From: Neobacillus vireti
GTDB taxonomy: Bacteria; Bacillota; Bacilli; Bacillales; Cytobacillaceae
Length of the DNA stretch: 64,000 nucleotides
Direction of reading: 5' to 3'
NCBI RefSeq assembly: GCF_001026695.1
Contig: NZ_LDNB01000012.1
Coordinates: forward strand, 367,378-431,377
Of this stretch, positions 29,332 through 37,278 are shown piece by piece. Every line of letters starts with the position of its first letter. The first letter of the stretch is position 1. The notes below the pieces were generated by a model. The model made no database searches and had not been told where the DNA came from. It saw only the letters and a program-made list of their open reading frames with translations. Position numbers and translations under genes: made by a program.

Positions 29332-29357
29332 GTCCCCGATTTCCGGGGATTTTTTTA
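29332..29357 (+). terminator. Intrinsic terminator of panBCD
   Basis: TCCCCG and CGGGGA pair around ATTTC, followed by seven T. Confidence 0.9.
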
Positions 29358-29435
29358 ATTGTAAATGTGTGATTGTTTTCTTTTTTTCCTTTTTATGATA
29401 CCGTTTAATGAACGAAGTTTCGGGGTGTTTATCGA

Positions 29436-32240
29436 ATGTCAAATAAATTTGTTGTAGTTGATTTAGAAACAACGGGGAACTTGCCGAAAAAGGGCGATAA
29501 AATTATTCAATTTGGTGCTGTGGTCATTGAAAATGGGATCATCACAGATCGATTTTCGTCACTTGTCAATCCACAAAAATCGATTCCGGTTTTTATCGAA
29601 GAATTGACCGGTATTAATGATGAAATGGTCAAGAATGCCCCCTTGTTTGCTGAAATAACAGAGAAGGTCATGTCTTTGCTTGACGGTGCCTTTTTTGTAG
29701 CACATAATGTGCTATTTGATTTATCATTTCTTCAAGAGGAACTAATCCAAGCTGGATTAGAAGGATTTTATGGTTCTGTTTTAGATACGGTGGAAATGGC
29801 AAGATTTCTGTTTCCTACAGCTGATGGTTACAAGTTAACAGATTTAGCGGAAAAAGAAAATTTGCAGCATGACCGTCCGCATCAGGCTGATAGCGATGCC
29901 CAGGTTACCGCCGAATTATTTCTTATTCTGCTAGAACGGTTATCATCGCTGCCGCTCGTAACTCTTAAGCAACTTACACATCTATCAGGAGGGCTAAAGA
30001 GCGATTTGCAGCAGATGCTCGGTGAAATAATGGCAAATAAGGATATGAATACGGAAGAATTACCCGATGCTATCGAAATTTATCGAAATTTAGCATTAAA
30101 GAAGTTGACTCCTTTAGTGGTCAATAAAGAAGCAGACATGATAGATTTTCAGTACCCTTCCACAGAGGAAGAGAAAATAGAGGTTGTCAACCAAGGCTTC
30201 GAGTTCTTTGAGAAAAGGACTGGCCAATTTATGATGATGGATACTGTTTATCAAGCCTTTCAAAATAAAAATCATAGTCTAATCGAAGCCGGAACCGGGG
30301 TAGGAAAATCGCTTGGATACTTGCTGCCTGCTGCATGCTTTTCAAAACAAATTAAAGTTCCTATTGTCGTCAGTACACATACGATTCAACTGCAAGAACA
30401 ACTACTAAAAAAGGAAATTCCGCTTTTAGAAAAAATCCTGCCTTTTAAAATAAACTCGGTACTTCTTAAGGGAAGGAGCCACTATTTAAGTTTAGAAAAG
30501 TTTTCGCAGACATTGTTGGATAAAAATGATAATTATGATACCACCTTAACAAAAATGCAAATTCTCGTCTGGCTGACCGAAACAGAAACCGGTGATAAGG
30601 ATGAATTAAATCTTTCAAGCGGCGGTTTTATTTACTGGAATAAAATCAAAAATGAAGCACCTATTTTTTCAAAGAAGGATATGTGGCTGGAAAAAGATTT
30701 CTATCAAAAGGCAAAAAGGGATGCACAAGCGGCTGATATTATTATTACTAACCATTCCTTGTTATTAAGTGATATTAAAGGGGAAGGCTCCATCTTGCCT
30801 GCCTTTGATTATGTCATCCTTGATGAAGGTCATCACCTTGAGAAAGTGGCGAGCCAGTTTTTTGGCCATTCTCTTGATTATCTATCCGCAAGGTTGATGA
30901 TTGGTCAATTTGGACTGTATGAACAAAAACAACTGTTTTATGAAATGGAAGAGTTATTGGCTGCCATCCCAAGACAAAAAGGAAAACTGCTGCATACATT
31001 TGAATTGAACCAAATGGTCATCGATCTTACCTATGAAATGGATGAATTTTTTAAACTAATCGCCGTTTATGCAAAAGCGAAGCAGATAAATAAAAAAGGC
31101 TTTAATCGAATAAAAGTACGATTTTCACATAGAGATAGCGGGAAGGAAAGAAATGCACTTGTCCATAGTGCCGAAAGGGTTGCATTCATACTGAAGGATT
31201 TACATGCGGCAATCATGGACCGACTGGAATCGATTAAGAAAGCAAAGGGTTCGTTAACAGCAGCAAAAGAGAATAAATTGGAAGAACTCTATTTATTCGG
31301 AACTGAACTGGAGGAGTTAAGGAATACGGTTATTAAATGCTTTTTAAAAGAATCCAAGGATGTAAAATGGATTGAAATGGATACCCGCTCACCACAAAAT
31401 ATTACCACCTTTTTGGCACAGCCTGCATTTGTGGCGGAGCAGCTTAAGGAACGATTTTTTCAAATAAAAAAAGCTGTTGTCATTACGTCTGCTACGTTAA
31501 CGGTTAATCATTCTTATAGCTACATCATGAAAGAATTAGGTCTTAATGCTGACGCAACTGTTCAACAATCGATTCCTTCGCCCTTCGAGTATAAAAATCA
31601 GGTTCAACTTTTCATTCCTGAAGACTTGCCTGCAATAAATTCGGTTTCGTTGGATGAATATGTAATTGCAATAACCGAACATATTATCACAATTGCTGAA
31701 GCGACAAAAGGAAGAATGCTGCTCCTGTTTACGGCTTATGACATGCTGAAGAAAACATATGAGCTCATTAAAGAAAGCGGCTTTCTAAATGAATACGTTC
31801 TAATTGCTCAAGGAATTACCAGTGGCAGCCGCACGCGGTTAACAAGGAATTTTCAGCGCTATGATAAAGCGATATTACTAGGGACAAGCAGCTTTTGGGA
31901 AGGTGTTGACATCCCAGGTGAAGATTTATCGTGTCTCGTTATCGTCAGACTCCCGTTTAGTTCGCCGGAGGAGCCGCTGACTGAGGCGAAATGCCAGATA
32001 ATTAGCGAACAAGGTGGAAATGCCTTTTCAGAATACTCCCTTCCAGAAGCGATTCTTCGCTTTAAGCAAGGATTTGGACGCTTGATTCGTACCGAAAAAG
32101 ATCGTGGATTAATGATTGTATTTGATCGGCGCATTGTTACGACAAAATACGGGAAAGCCTTTTTGAAATCAATCCCATCTGTCCCTGTGAAAAATGGAAC
32201 GATTAATGAATTGGTTGAGCTGATCCATTCTTGGTTATGA
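29436..32240 (+). CDS. dinG: DinG-family exonuclease/helicase-like protein
   Basis: 934 residues. An N-terminal DEDDh 3'-5' exonuclease domain covers residues 1-165 (FVVVDLETTG at the start; AHNVLFDLSFL near 88; HQADSDAQVTAELF near 150). An XPD/DinG-type ATPase follows, with Walker A GTGVGKS near residue 287, DEGH near 462 and a C-terminal FGRLIRTEKDRG. The iron-sulfur cysteines of E. coli DinG are absent: the region reads GRSHYLSLEKF. This is the Firmicute form with nuclease fused to the ATPase. Role: nucleic-acid processing in repair. Confidence 0.93.
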   Translation: MSNKFVVVDLETTGNLPKKGDKIIQFGAVVIENGIITDRFSSLVNPQKSIPVFIEELTGINDEMVKNAPLFAEITEKVMSLLDGAFFVAHNVLFDLSFLQEELIQAGLEGFYGSVLDTVEMARFLFPTADGYKLTDLAEKENLQHDRPHQADSDAQVTAELFLILLERLSSLPLVTLKQLTHLSGGLKSDLQQMLGEIMANKDMNTEELPDAIEIYRNLALKKLTPLVVNKEADMIDFQYPSTEEEKIEVVNQGFEFFEKRTGQFMMMDTVYQAFQNKNHSLIEAGTGVGKSLGYLLPAACFSKQIKVPIVVSTHTIQLQEQLLKKEIPLLEKILPFKINSVLLKGRSHYLSLEKFSQTLLDKNDNYDTTLTKMQILVWLTETETGDKDELNLSSGGFIYWNKIKNEAPIFSKKDMWLEKDFYQKAKRDAQAADIIITNHSLLLSDIKGEGSILPAFDYVILDEGHHLEKVASQFFGHSLDYLSARLMIGQFGLYEQKQLFYEMEELLAAIPRQKGKLLHTFELNQMVIDLTYEMDEFFKLIAVYAKAKQINKKGFNRIKVRFSHRDSGKERNALVHSAERVAFILKDLHAAIMDRLESIKKAKGSLTAAKENKLEELYLFGTELEELRNTVIKCFLKESKDVKWIEMDTRSPQNITTFLAQPAFVAEQLKERFFQIKKAVVITSATLTVNHSYSYIMKELGLNADATVQQSIPSPFEYKNQVQLFIPEDLPAINSVSLDEYVIAITEHIITIAEATKGRMLLLFTAYDMLKKTYELIKESGFLNEYVLIAQGITSGSRTRLTRNFQRYDKAILLGTSSFWEGVDIPGEDLSCLVIVRLPFSSPEEPLTEAKCQIISEQGGNAFSEYSLPEAILRFKQGFGRLIRTEKDRGLMIVFDRRIVTTKYGKAFLKSIPSVPVKNGTINELVELIHSWL

Positions 32241-32292
32241 TAATATTGGAAATTCATCAAATCCTATAAGTGAATAAATGGGAGGAATGTGT

Positions 32293-33144
32293 ATGAGAAT
32301 ATTGCTAATCCTTATGACTCTATTTGTTACAGGCACTTTTTCAGTACAGGCCGAACCATTTATTGCAAATAAGGTGGAGAACATTGATTTAAATTTAAGA
32401 GAAGATGAAGCAGCTGTGAGTTTTTTGGGTCTCGCTAATGGGGAAGCGATATTGCTTCAAGGCCCAAATGATAAAAATATATTAGTTAATGCCGGTGGCA
32501 AAGGGACAAAAGCAGAATTGGAAGCATGGTTAGGCCTTTATGGTGTAAATAAAATCGAAGCCTTAATTCTGACAAATAACGGCCAGGAAGGAACTTTAAA
32601 TAACCTCAACCAGCTGATAGCAAAATATAACATTCAAGAAATAATTACAACATCAGACATCTCCAAACAACTTGCAGGACGTTTGGAGCAAGCAAAGCGA
32701 ATTTCCATAGTATCTTGGGAAACTGGGGCAAAGAAGGAAATTCTTCCGCAGATGACGGCTGAGGTCCAATTCAGCGGCAATGAACAAGATGAAGGCATGG
32801 ATTTGACTCTGCAATTTTTGAAACACACCATTTTTTTGATGAGCTCATTTAGCAAACAGGCAGAGCAAATCATCCTTAAGAAAAATCTCAAGGATGTTAA
32901 TATTTTCAAGCTCCCCAATCACCATAAGGAAGACACATTATCCGGAAAATTAATTGAACTGTTGAATCCGCAAATAGCGATCCTTTTTGCAGAAGAAAAG
33001 CAAAAGCTTGATCGTGACATCCTTGATGATTTGCATAATACTTGGTCTGAGATTCATGTAACCAAAAAACATAGTGCGATAACGATTAAATTTACCAAAA
33101 CAAATTATGAAGTCATTACCATTCCAACCGTACCAGAAAAATAA
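32293..33144 (+). CDS. Secreted metallo-beta-lactamase-fold protein without metal ligands
   Basis: 283 residues. A signal peptide (MRILLILMTLFVTGTFSVQA) is followed by a domain resembling the extracellular part of ComEC: AVSFLGLANGEAILLQGPND, ILVNAGG, ALILTNNGQEG, then FKLPNHHKEDTLSGKLIELL and PQIAILFA. Where active members have HxHxDH, this reads TNNGQEG, so the metal site is lost. ATG 32293 is 7 bases after GGAGGA; the upstream ATGs at 32278 and 32287 overlap or precede that site. It is inserted between dinG and ypmA relative to B. subtilis. Function unknown. Confidence 0.65.
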   Translation: MRILLILMTLFVTGTFSVQAEPFIANKVENIDLNLREDEAAVSFLGLANGEAILLQGPNDKNILVNAGGKGTKAELEAWLGLYGVNKIEALILTNNGQEGTLNNLNQLIAKYNIQEIITTSDISKQLAGRLEQAKRISIVSWETGAKKEILPQMTAEVQFSGNEQDEGMDLTLQFLKHTIFLMSSFSKQAEQIILKKNLKDVNIFKLPNHHKEDTLSGKLIELLNPQIAILFAEEKQKLDRDILDDLHNTWSEIHVTKKHSAITIKFTKTNYEVITIPTVPEK

Positions 33145-33254
33145 GTACAAGCAGAATTTAAAAAAAATCATTTAATTTGGCAGCGAATTACAATCCGTTA
33201 AAGTCATATTCCTGTTATAATAATTGAGAAGATTTTAGAAAAAGGAGAATATTG

Positions 33255-33425
33255 ATGGAAAGTAAAATTGAAGTTATCTCAACAGTCAAAATCCAGTATA
33301 GTCCGGATTTATATAAAGTTGTTGATTCCCTTAATCGAAACTTAAAAGATAGGGAGCTCATGTTTGGACTGGCCCTTGATAAAGATGATCAAAATAAAGC
33401 GATTTTTACCATATATCGTACATAA
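33255..33425 (+). CDS. ypmA: Small protein YpmA
   Basis: 56 residues, the exact size of B. subtilis YpmA, and directly before ypmB as in that genome. The start is ATG with AAAGGAG 8 bases upstream. The protein reads MESKIEVISTVKIQY at the start and ends KAIFTIYRT; it is a compact alpha/beta protein with no cysteine and no membrane segment. Function is unknown. A TATAAT-like -10 lies about 30 bases upstream of the ribosome binding site. Confidence 0.85.
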   Translation: MESKIEVISTVKIQYSPDLYKVVDSLNRNLKDRELMFGLALDKDDQNKAIFTIYRT

Positions 33426-33437
33426 AGAAGTGATGAA

Positions 33438-33911
33438 ATGAAAAAATGGATTTTATTTATCGTGTTATTTATTGTAATTATTGTCGGGATTATGATAAAA
33501 GTATATTTTTCTTCGGTAGAACCGCTAAAAGCTGCTGAAAAAAAAGCTGTCGCACTGGCGAATGAAAAGACTTCATTAAGCAAAGTGGTAGATTTTCATA
33601 TTTATAGCGGCTTAGAAACAATTGATGTAATTGAAGGGAAAGATAAAAAAGGTGAAAAAATTATCATTTGGATTCCCGAAAAGAGTAAGAAACTGGTTGT
33701 AAAAAAAGCAAGCGATGGTCTAACTAAAGAGGAAGCTATTCAGAAATTATTAGAAGAAAAAAACCCAAAAAAAATCATCTCAGTCCGGTTGGGAATGGAA
33801 AAAAATATCCCATTATGGGAAATTTATTACCGTTCTGAAAATAATTTAATAAATTATTATTATATTGACTTTGAATCTGGTGAATGGCTGAAAAAGATTG
33901 AGAACCTATAG
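33438..33911 (+). CDS. ypmB: YpmB, membrane-anchored PepSY-like protein (DUF5590)
   Basis: 157 residues. One N-terminal membrane helix (residues 4-24) is followed by an extracytoplasmic region with two PepSY-like halves, the second reading IWEIYYRSE-like (PLWEIYYRSENN) near residue 132. It is very lysine-rich. The family is conserved before aspB in Bacillus. No enzymatic residue is visible; a role in modulating a cell-wall or secreted enzyme is only a guess. Confidence 0.85.
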   Translation: MKKWILFIVLFIVIIVGIMIKVYFSSVEPLKAAEKKAVALANEKTSLSKVVDFHIYSGLETIDVIEGKDKKGEKIIIWIPEKSKKLVVKKASDGLTKEEAIQKLLEEKNPKKIISVRLGMEKNIPLWEIYYRSENNLINYYYIDFESGEWLKKIENL

Positions 33912-33937
33912 CTGCACTGGAGATGGGAGGAAGAGAA

Positions 33938-35131
33938 ATGGAAATAGAATTAGCAAACAGGGTATTGGCATTAACGCCTTCATCAACATTAGCGATTACC
34001 GCTAAAGCAAAGGAATTAAAGGAACAGGGAGTAGATGTTATTGGTTTAGGTGCCGGGGAACCTGACTTTAATACACCTAGCCATATTTTAGATGCAGCCT
34101 ATCGTTCAATGAATGAGGGGCATACTAAGTACACTCCTTCCGCAGGATTACCTGCCCTTAAAAAGGCGATCATCAAGAAGTTTGAAAACGACCAAGGCTT
34201 AAGCTATAAACCGAATGAAATCATCGTTGGAAACGGGGCAAAGCATGCGCTATATACCTTGTTTCAGGTGCTTTTAAATGATGGTGATGAGGTTATTATT
34301 CCTGCTCCTTATTGGGTAAGCTACCCTGAACAAGTTAAATTAGCAGGCGGTGTTCCGGTTTATATTGAGGGGCTTGAACAAAATCAATTTAAGATAGCAC
34401 CTGAACAATTGCTAAAGGGAATTACGAAAAAGACTAAAGCGGTTATTATCAATTCTCCTAGTAATCCAACAGGTGTTTTGTATACAGCGGAAGAACTGTT
34501 GGAACTAGGCAAAATCTGTTTAGAGGAAAACATTTTAATCGTCTCTGATGAAATTTATGAAAAGCTTATTTACGGAGGAGCTCAGCATGTTTCAATTGCT
34601 CAACTTTCTCCTGAGCTTAAAGAACAAACGATTATTATTAATGGTGTATCCAAGTCACATTCGATGACTGGCTGGCGAATTGGCTATGCTGCCGGCAATA
34701 AGCAGATAATTGAAGCTATGACTAACCTAGCCAGTCATAGCACATCAAATCCTACAACGACCGCTCAATATGCGGCAATCGCTGCCTATAACGGCCCGCA
34801 AGATGCTGCTCGGGAAATGCGTTTGGCATTTGAAGAAAGATTAGCGATAATCTATGATAAATTAGTGGCTATACCTGGCTTTACTTGTGTAAAGCCCCAA
34901 GGAGCTTTTTATCTTTATCCAAATGTTAGGGTTGCCGCCGAAATGACTGGATTTCAAAATGTCGATGATTTTGCCAAGGCATTACTTGTAGAAGCGAAAG
35001 TAGCTGTAATCCCCGGGTCTGGCTTTGGCACACCTGATAATATTCGCTTATCGTATGCGACTTCATTAGAGCAATTAGAAACAGCAGTTTCCAGAATACA
35101 CCAGTTTGTTGCGGCAAAAGTTGAGATATAA
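33938..35131 (+). CDS. aspB: Aspartate aminotransferase
   Basis: 397 residues, PLP-dependent class I aminotransferase linking aspartate/oxaloacetate with glutamate. Landmarks: LGAGEPDFNTP near residue 32, NSPSNPTGV near 172, SDEIYEKLIYGG near 200 and the PLP lysine in GVSKSHSMTGWRIGY near residue 233. ATG 33938 is preceded by GGGAGG; the in-frame ATG 33923 lies before that site. In B. subtilis asnS follows; here a terminator and a repeat fragment follow. Confidence 0.95.
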   Translation: MEIELANRVLALTPSSTLAITAKAKELKEQGVDVIGLGAGEPDFNTPSHILDAAYRSMNEGHTKYTPSAGLPALKKAIIKKFENDQGLSYKPNEIIVGNGAKHALYTLFQVLLNDGDEVIIPAPYWVSYPEQVKLAGGVPVYIEGLEQNQFKIAPEQLLKGITKKTKAVIINSPSNPTGVLYTAEELLELGKICLEENILIVSDEIYEKLIYGGAQHVSIAQLSPELKEQTIIINGVSKSHSMTGWRIGYAAGNKQIIEAMTNLASHSTSNPTTTAQYAAIAAYNGPQDAAREMRLAFEERLAIIYDKLVAIPGFTCVKPQGAFYLYPNVRVAAEMTGFQNVDDFAKALLVEAKVAVIPGSGFGTPDNIRLSYATSLEQLETAVSRIHQFVAAKVEI

Positions 35132-35150
35132 TCTTCTTTAGAGAATGAAC

Positions 35151-35177
35151 AAAAAGTCTGCATTTAGCAGGCTTTTT
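35151..35177 (+). terminator. Intrinsic terminator of aspB
   Basis: AAAAAGTCTGC and GCAGGCTTTTT pair with one wobble around ATTTA. Confidence 0.85.
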
Positions 35178-35180
35178 GCT

Positions 35181-35222
35181 TGTCCAGCTTCAGCCCCTGA
35201 CCAAGGCGCTTCCGCTTTTCTA
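35181..35222. repeat. Internally deleted copy of the dispersed repeat
   Basis: It starts TGTCCAGCTTCAGC like the left end of the long copies, then jumps to TGACCAAGGCGCTTCCGCTTTTCT, which matches their right end. The roughly 100-base middle is missing. It lies in the aspB-dnaD gap. Confidence 0.75.
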
Positions 35223-35302
35223 TTTTCCTTACCAAATATGGATACCCAATTTCCTTACTCGGATTGTTTGTTCATGGTATACTTATCAGGAGGTGTCCTA
35301 AA

Positions 35303-36001
35303 ATGAAATCAAACATATTATCATGGATACAAGAAGGTAATATTACAGTACCTGCTTTATTATTTTCAGAGTATCGTAAACTTAATTTGAACGAAATTGA
35401 ACTTGTTCTTTTATTAAATATTCTTACCTTTTTAGAAAAGGGGCAGGAATTTCCTACTCCAGAAGAACTTTCAGCAAGAATGACGATTTCTGTGTCAGAA
35501 TGTAACGAAATGCTTAGAAGGCTGATACAAAGAGGTTTTATTGAAATCACCGATGAATATTCGAATGAAGGCATTCGTTTTGAGAAATATTCGGTTAAAC
35601 CTTTGTGGGAAAAACTTGTCGACCAGTTCCTAATAAATAACAAAACAAATAAAGAAATAGATAAGAAAGCTGAAGAGTCCGATCTATATACTTGTTTTGA
35701 GAAGGAATTTGGGCGCCCGTTATCTCCCTTTGAATGTGAATCCCTTGGGATGTGGATGGATGACGATCATCATGACCCTATCATTATTAAAGCAGCGCTT
35801 AGGGAAGCAGTAATGTCCGGAAAATTAAATTTTCGCTATATTGATAGAATTCTTTTCGAATGGAAGAAAAATGGAATCAAGACGATTGAACAGGCGAAAA
35901 GCCATGGACAAAAATTTCGTCAAAAACAAACACAAAAGATGATTCCAAAAGTTGAAGCCCGGCAGCCTTCTGTCCCTTTTTATAATTGGCTTGAACAATA
36001 A
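35303..36001 (+). CDS. dnaD: DNA replication initiation protein DnaD
   Basis: 232 residues. The N-terminal winged-helix DDBH1 domain (residues ~1-100) and the C-terminal DDBH2 domain (FEKEFGRPLSPFECESLGMW near residues 130-149, then the YIDRILFEWKKNGI stretch) are both visible. It acts with DnaB and DnaI to load the replicative helicase at origins and restart sites. ATG 35303 follows AGGAGGTG at spacing 9; the frame is open further upstream to 35264, but without a ribosome binding site. Confidence 0.95.
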   Translation: MKSNILSWIQEGNITVPALLFSEYRKLNLNEIELVLLLNILTFLEKGQEFPTPEELSARMTISVSECNEMLRRLIQRGFIEITDEYSNEGIRFEKYSVKPLWEKLVDQFLINNKTNKEIDKKAEESDLYTCFEKEFGRPLSPFECESLGMWMDDDHHDPIIIKAALREAVMSGKLNFRYIDRILFEWKKNGIKTIEQAKSHGQKFRQKQTQKMIPKVEARQPSVPFYNWLEQ

Positions 36002-36011
36002 TTATCATTAA

Positions 36012-36036
36012 GCGAGGGGGACCCTCTCGTTTTTAT
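36012..36036 (+). terminator. Hairpin with T run between dnaD and nth
   Basis: GAGGG and CCCTC pair around GGA and are followed by TCGTTTTTATTTT. It is a plausible partial terminator that would lower nth expression relative to dnaD. Confidence 0.6.
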
Positions 36037-36055
36037 TTTGCGAAGGGGTAATATC

Positions 36056-36718
36056 ATGCTTAAAAATACTGAAATCCGTTATTGTTTAGATCAAATTGGT
36101 GAAATGTTTCCTGAAGCCCATTGTGAATTAAACCATACTAATCCATTTGAACTTATTATTGCTGTCTCCTTATCGGCACAATGCACGGATAAGCTGGTTA
36201 ATAAGGTAACAAAGGATTTGTTTCAAAAATACAAAACACCCGAAGATTATTTACAGGTTTCAATTGAAGAATTGCAAAGTGATATTCGTTCGATTGGTCT
36301 TTATAGAAATAAAGCTAAAAATATTCAAAGCCTTTGCCGGATGGTTCTAGATGAGTATGACGGCGAAATCCCGATGGATCGTGATGAATTGACCAAGCTG
36401 CCGGGTGTGGGCAGGAAAACTGCCAATGTGGTCGTCTCGGTTGCTTTTAACATCCCCGCAATTGCAGTCGATACCCATGTTGAAAGAGTGAGTAAGCGTC
36501 TGGGAATTTGCCGCTGGAAGGATTCAGTGCTGGAAGTAGAAAAGACATTAATGAGAAAAATTCCGGCTGAGGAGTGGTCTGTGACCCATCACCGGTTAAT
36601 TTTCTTTGGCAGGTATCATTGTAAGGCGCAAAATCCCCAATGCCCAAGCTGCCCATTGTTAGAGCTGTGCAGAGAAGGCAAGAAACGAATGAAAGCGAAG
36701 GCTGTCATTAATGGTTAA
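36056..36718 (+). CDS. nth: Endonuclease III
   Basis: 220 residues. It is a DNA glycosylase/AP lyase for oxidised pyrimidines. The helix-hairpin-helix LPGVGRKTANVVV carries the catalytic Lys near residue 121, and VDTHVERVSKRLG carries the catalytic Asp near residue 139. Four cysteines in CKAQNPQCPSCPLLELC (C-X6-C-X2-C-X5-C) hold a [4Fe-4S] cluster. ATG 36056 is supported by GAAGGGGTAA. It overlaps ypoC by 8 bases. Confidence 0.96.
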   Translation: MLKNTEIRYCLDQIGEMFPEAHCELNHTNPFELIIAVSLSAQCTDKLVNKVTKDLFQKYKTPEDYLQVSIEELQSDIRSIGLYRNKAKNIQSLCRMVLDEYDGEIPMDRDELTKLPGVGRKTANVVVSVAFNIPAIAVDTHVERVSKRLGICRWKDSVLEVEKTLMRKIPAEEWSVTHHRLIFFGRYHCKAQNPQCPSCPLLELCREGKKRMKAKAVING

Positions 36719-37073
36719 TCAAGAGAGGGAAGTATCTGAGTTACTAGCGGAATGGAGTTCTCAGAAGGAACAGCTAAAGACAATATTCCATGAACGAAAC
36801 CCGGAAAACAGCAGGGAATTGATGGAGCATGGAATTCAATTATTTGTTCGATTTTTATTTTTATCAAACAGTCTGCACCTGTCTTTTGATGGTAGGATTT
36901 TTTTTAGCCAATTAGAAATTAAGCCCGTTAATATTGAAGAAAGATTAGCGTTTATTAAGTCACGTCCAAGCTTATATCATTCATTTCGGCAGTTGTCAGA
37001 ACTGATGGTTGAACAAGAAAAACTTTTTGTAAAACATAGGGCTATGAAAAAATCGTCCAGGCCAAAGGCCTAG
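36711..37073 (+). CDS. ypoC: YpoC family protein
   Basis: 120 residues, helical, cytoplasmic, lysine/arginine-rich at the C-terminus. It is the conserved partner after nth in Bacillus. It has no known domain function. Its start lies inside nth (8-base overlap), so the two are translationally coupled. Its last codons form the left arm of the terminator hairpin. Confidence 0.85.
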   Translation: MVNQEREVSELLAEWSSQKEQLKTIFHERNPENSRELMEHGIQLFVRFLFLSNSLHLSFDGRIFFSQLEIKPVNIEERLAFIKSRPSLYHSFRQLSELMVEQEKLFVKHRAMKKSSRPKA

Positions 37074-37085
37074 ACGATTTTTTTT
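37047..37085 (+). terminator. Intrinsic terminator of dnaD-nth-ypoC
   Basis: AAATCGTC plus GGCC pair with GGCC plus GACGATTT around AAA, then a run of T. The left arm is coding sequence of ypoC. Confidence 0.92.
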
Positions 37086-37116
37086 ACTTTAAGAGATAAG
37101 AATTTATAACATTGAA

Positions 37117-37278
37117 CTTCGAGAATTGTCTAGCTCCAGCGCCCTAGCGGCTACTGTCCTTCGGTCTTCTCCCTACGATAAGTCAACATCGAATCGCTTG
37201 CGCTCTTCGTGTTTCCTTTATCTCAGTCGAATTCCTCCAGGCCATACGCCGCTGACCAGGGCGCTTGCGCTTTTCTTA
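37117..37278. repeat. Dispersed ~160-bp intergenic repeat, copy A
   Basis: It shares with copy B (41742-41903) ACTTCGAGAATTGTC, CTCCAGCGCCCTAGCGGCTA, CCCTACGATAAGTCAACATCG, GTGTTTCCTTTATCTCA, TCCAGGCCATACGCCGCTGA and the terminal CAGGGCGCTTGCGCTTTTCT plus TA. The last three bases (TTA) are the stop codon of ponA read on the minus strand. It has no coding potential of its own. Confidence 0.88.
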
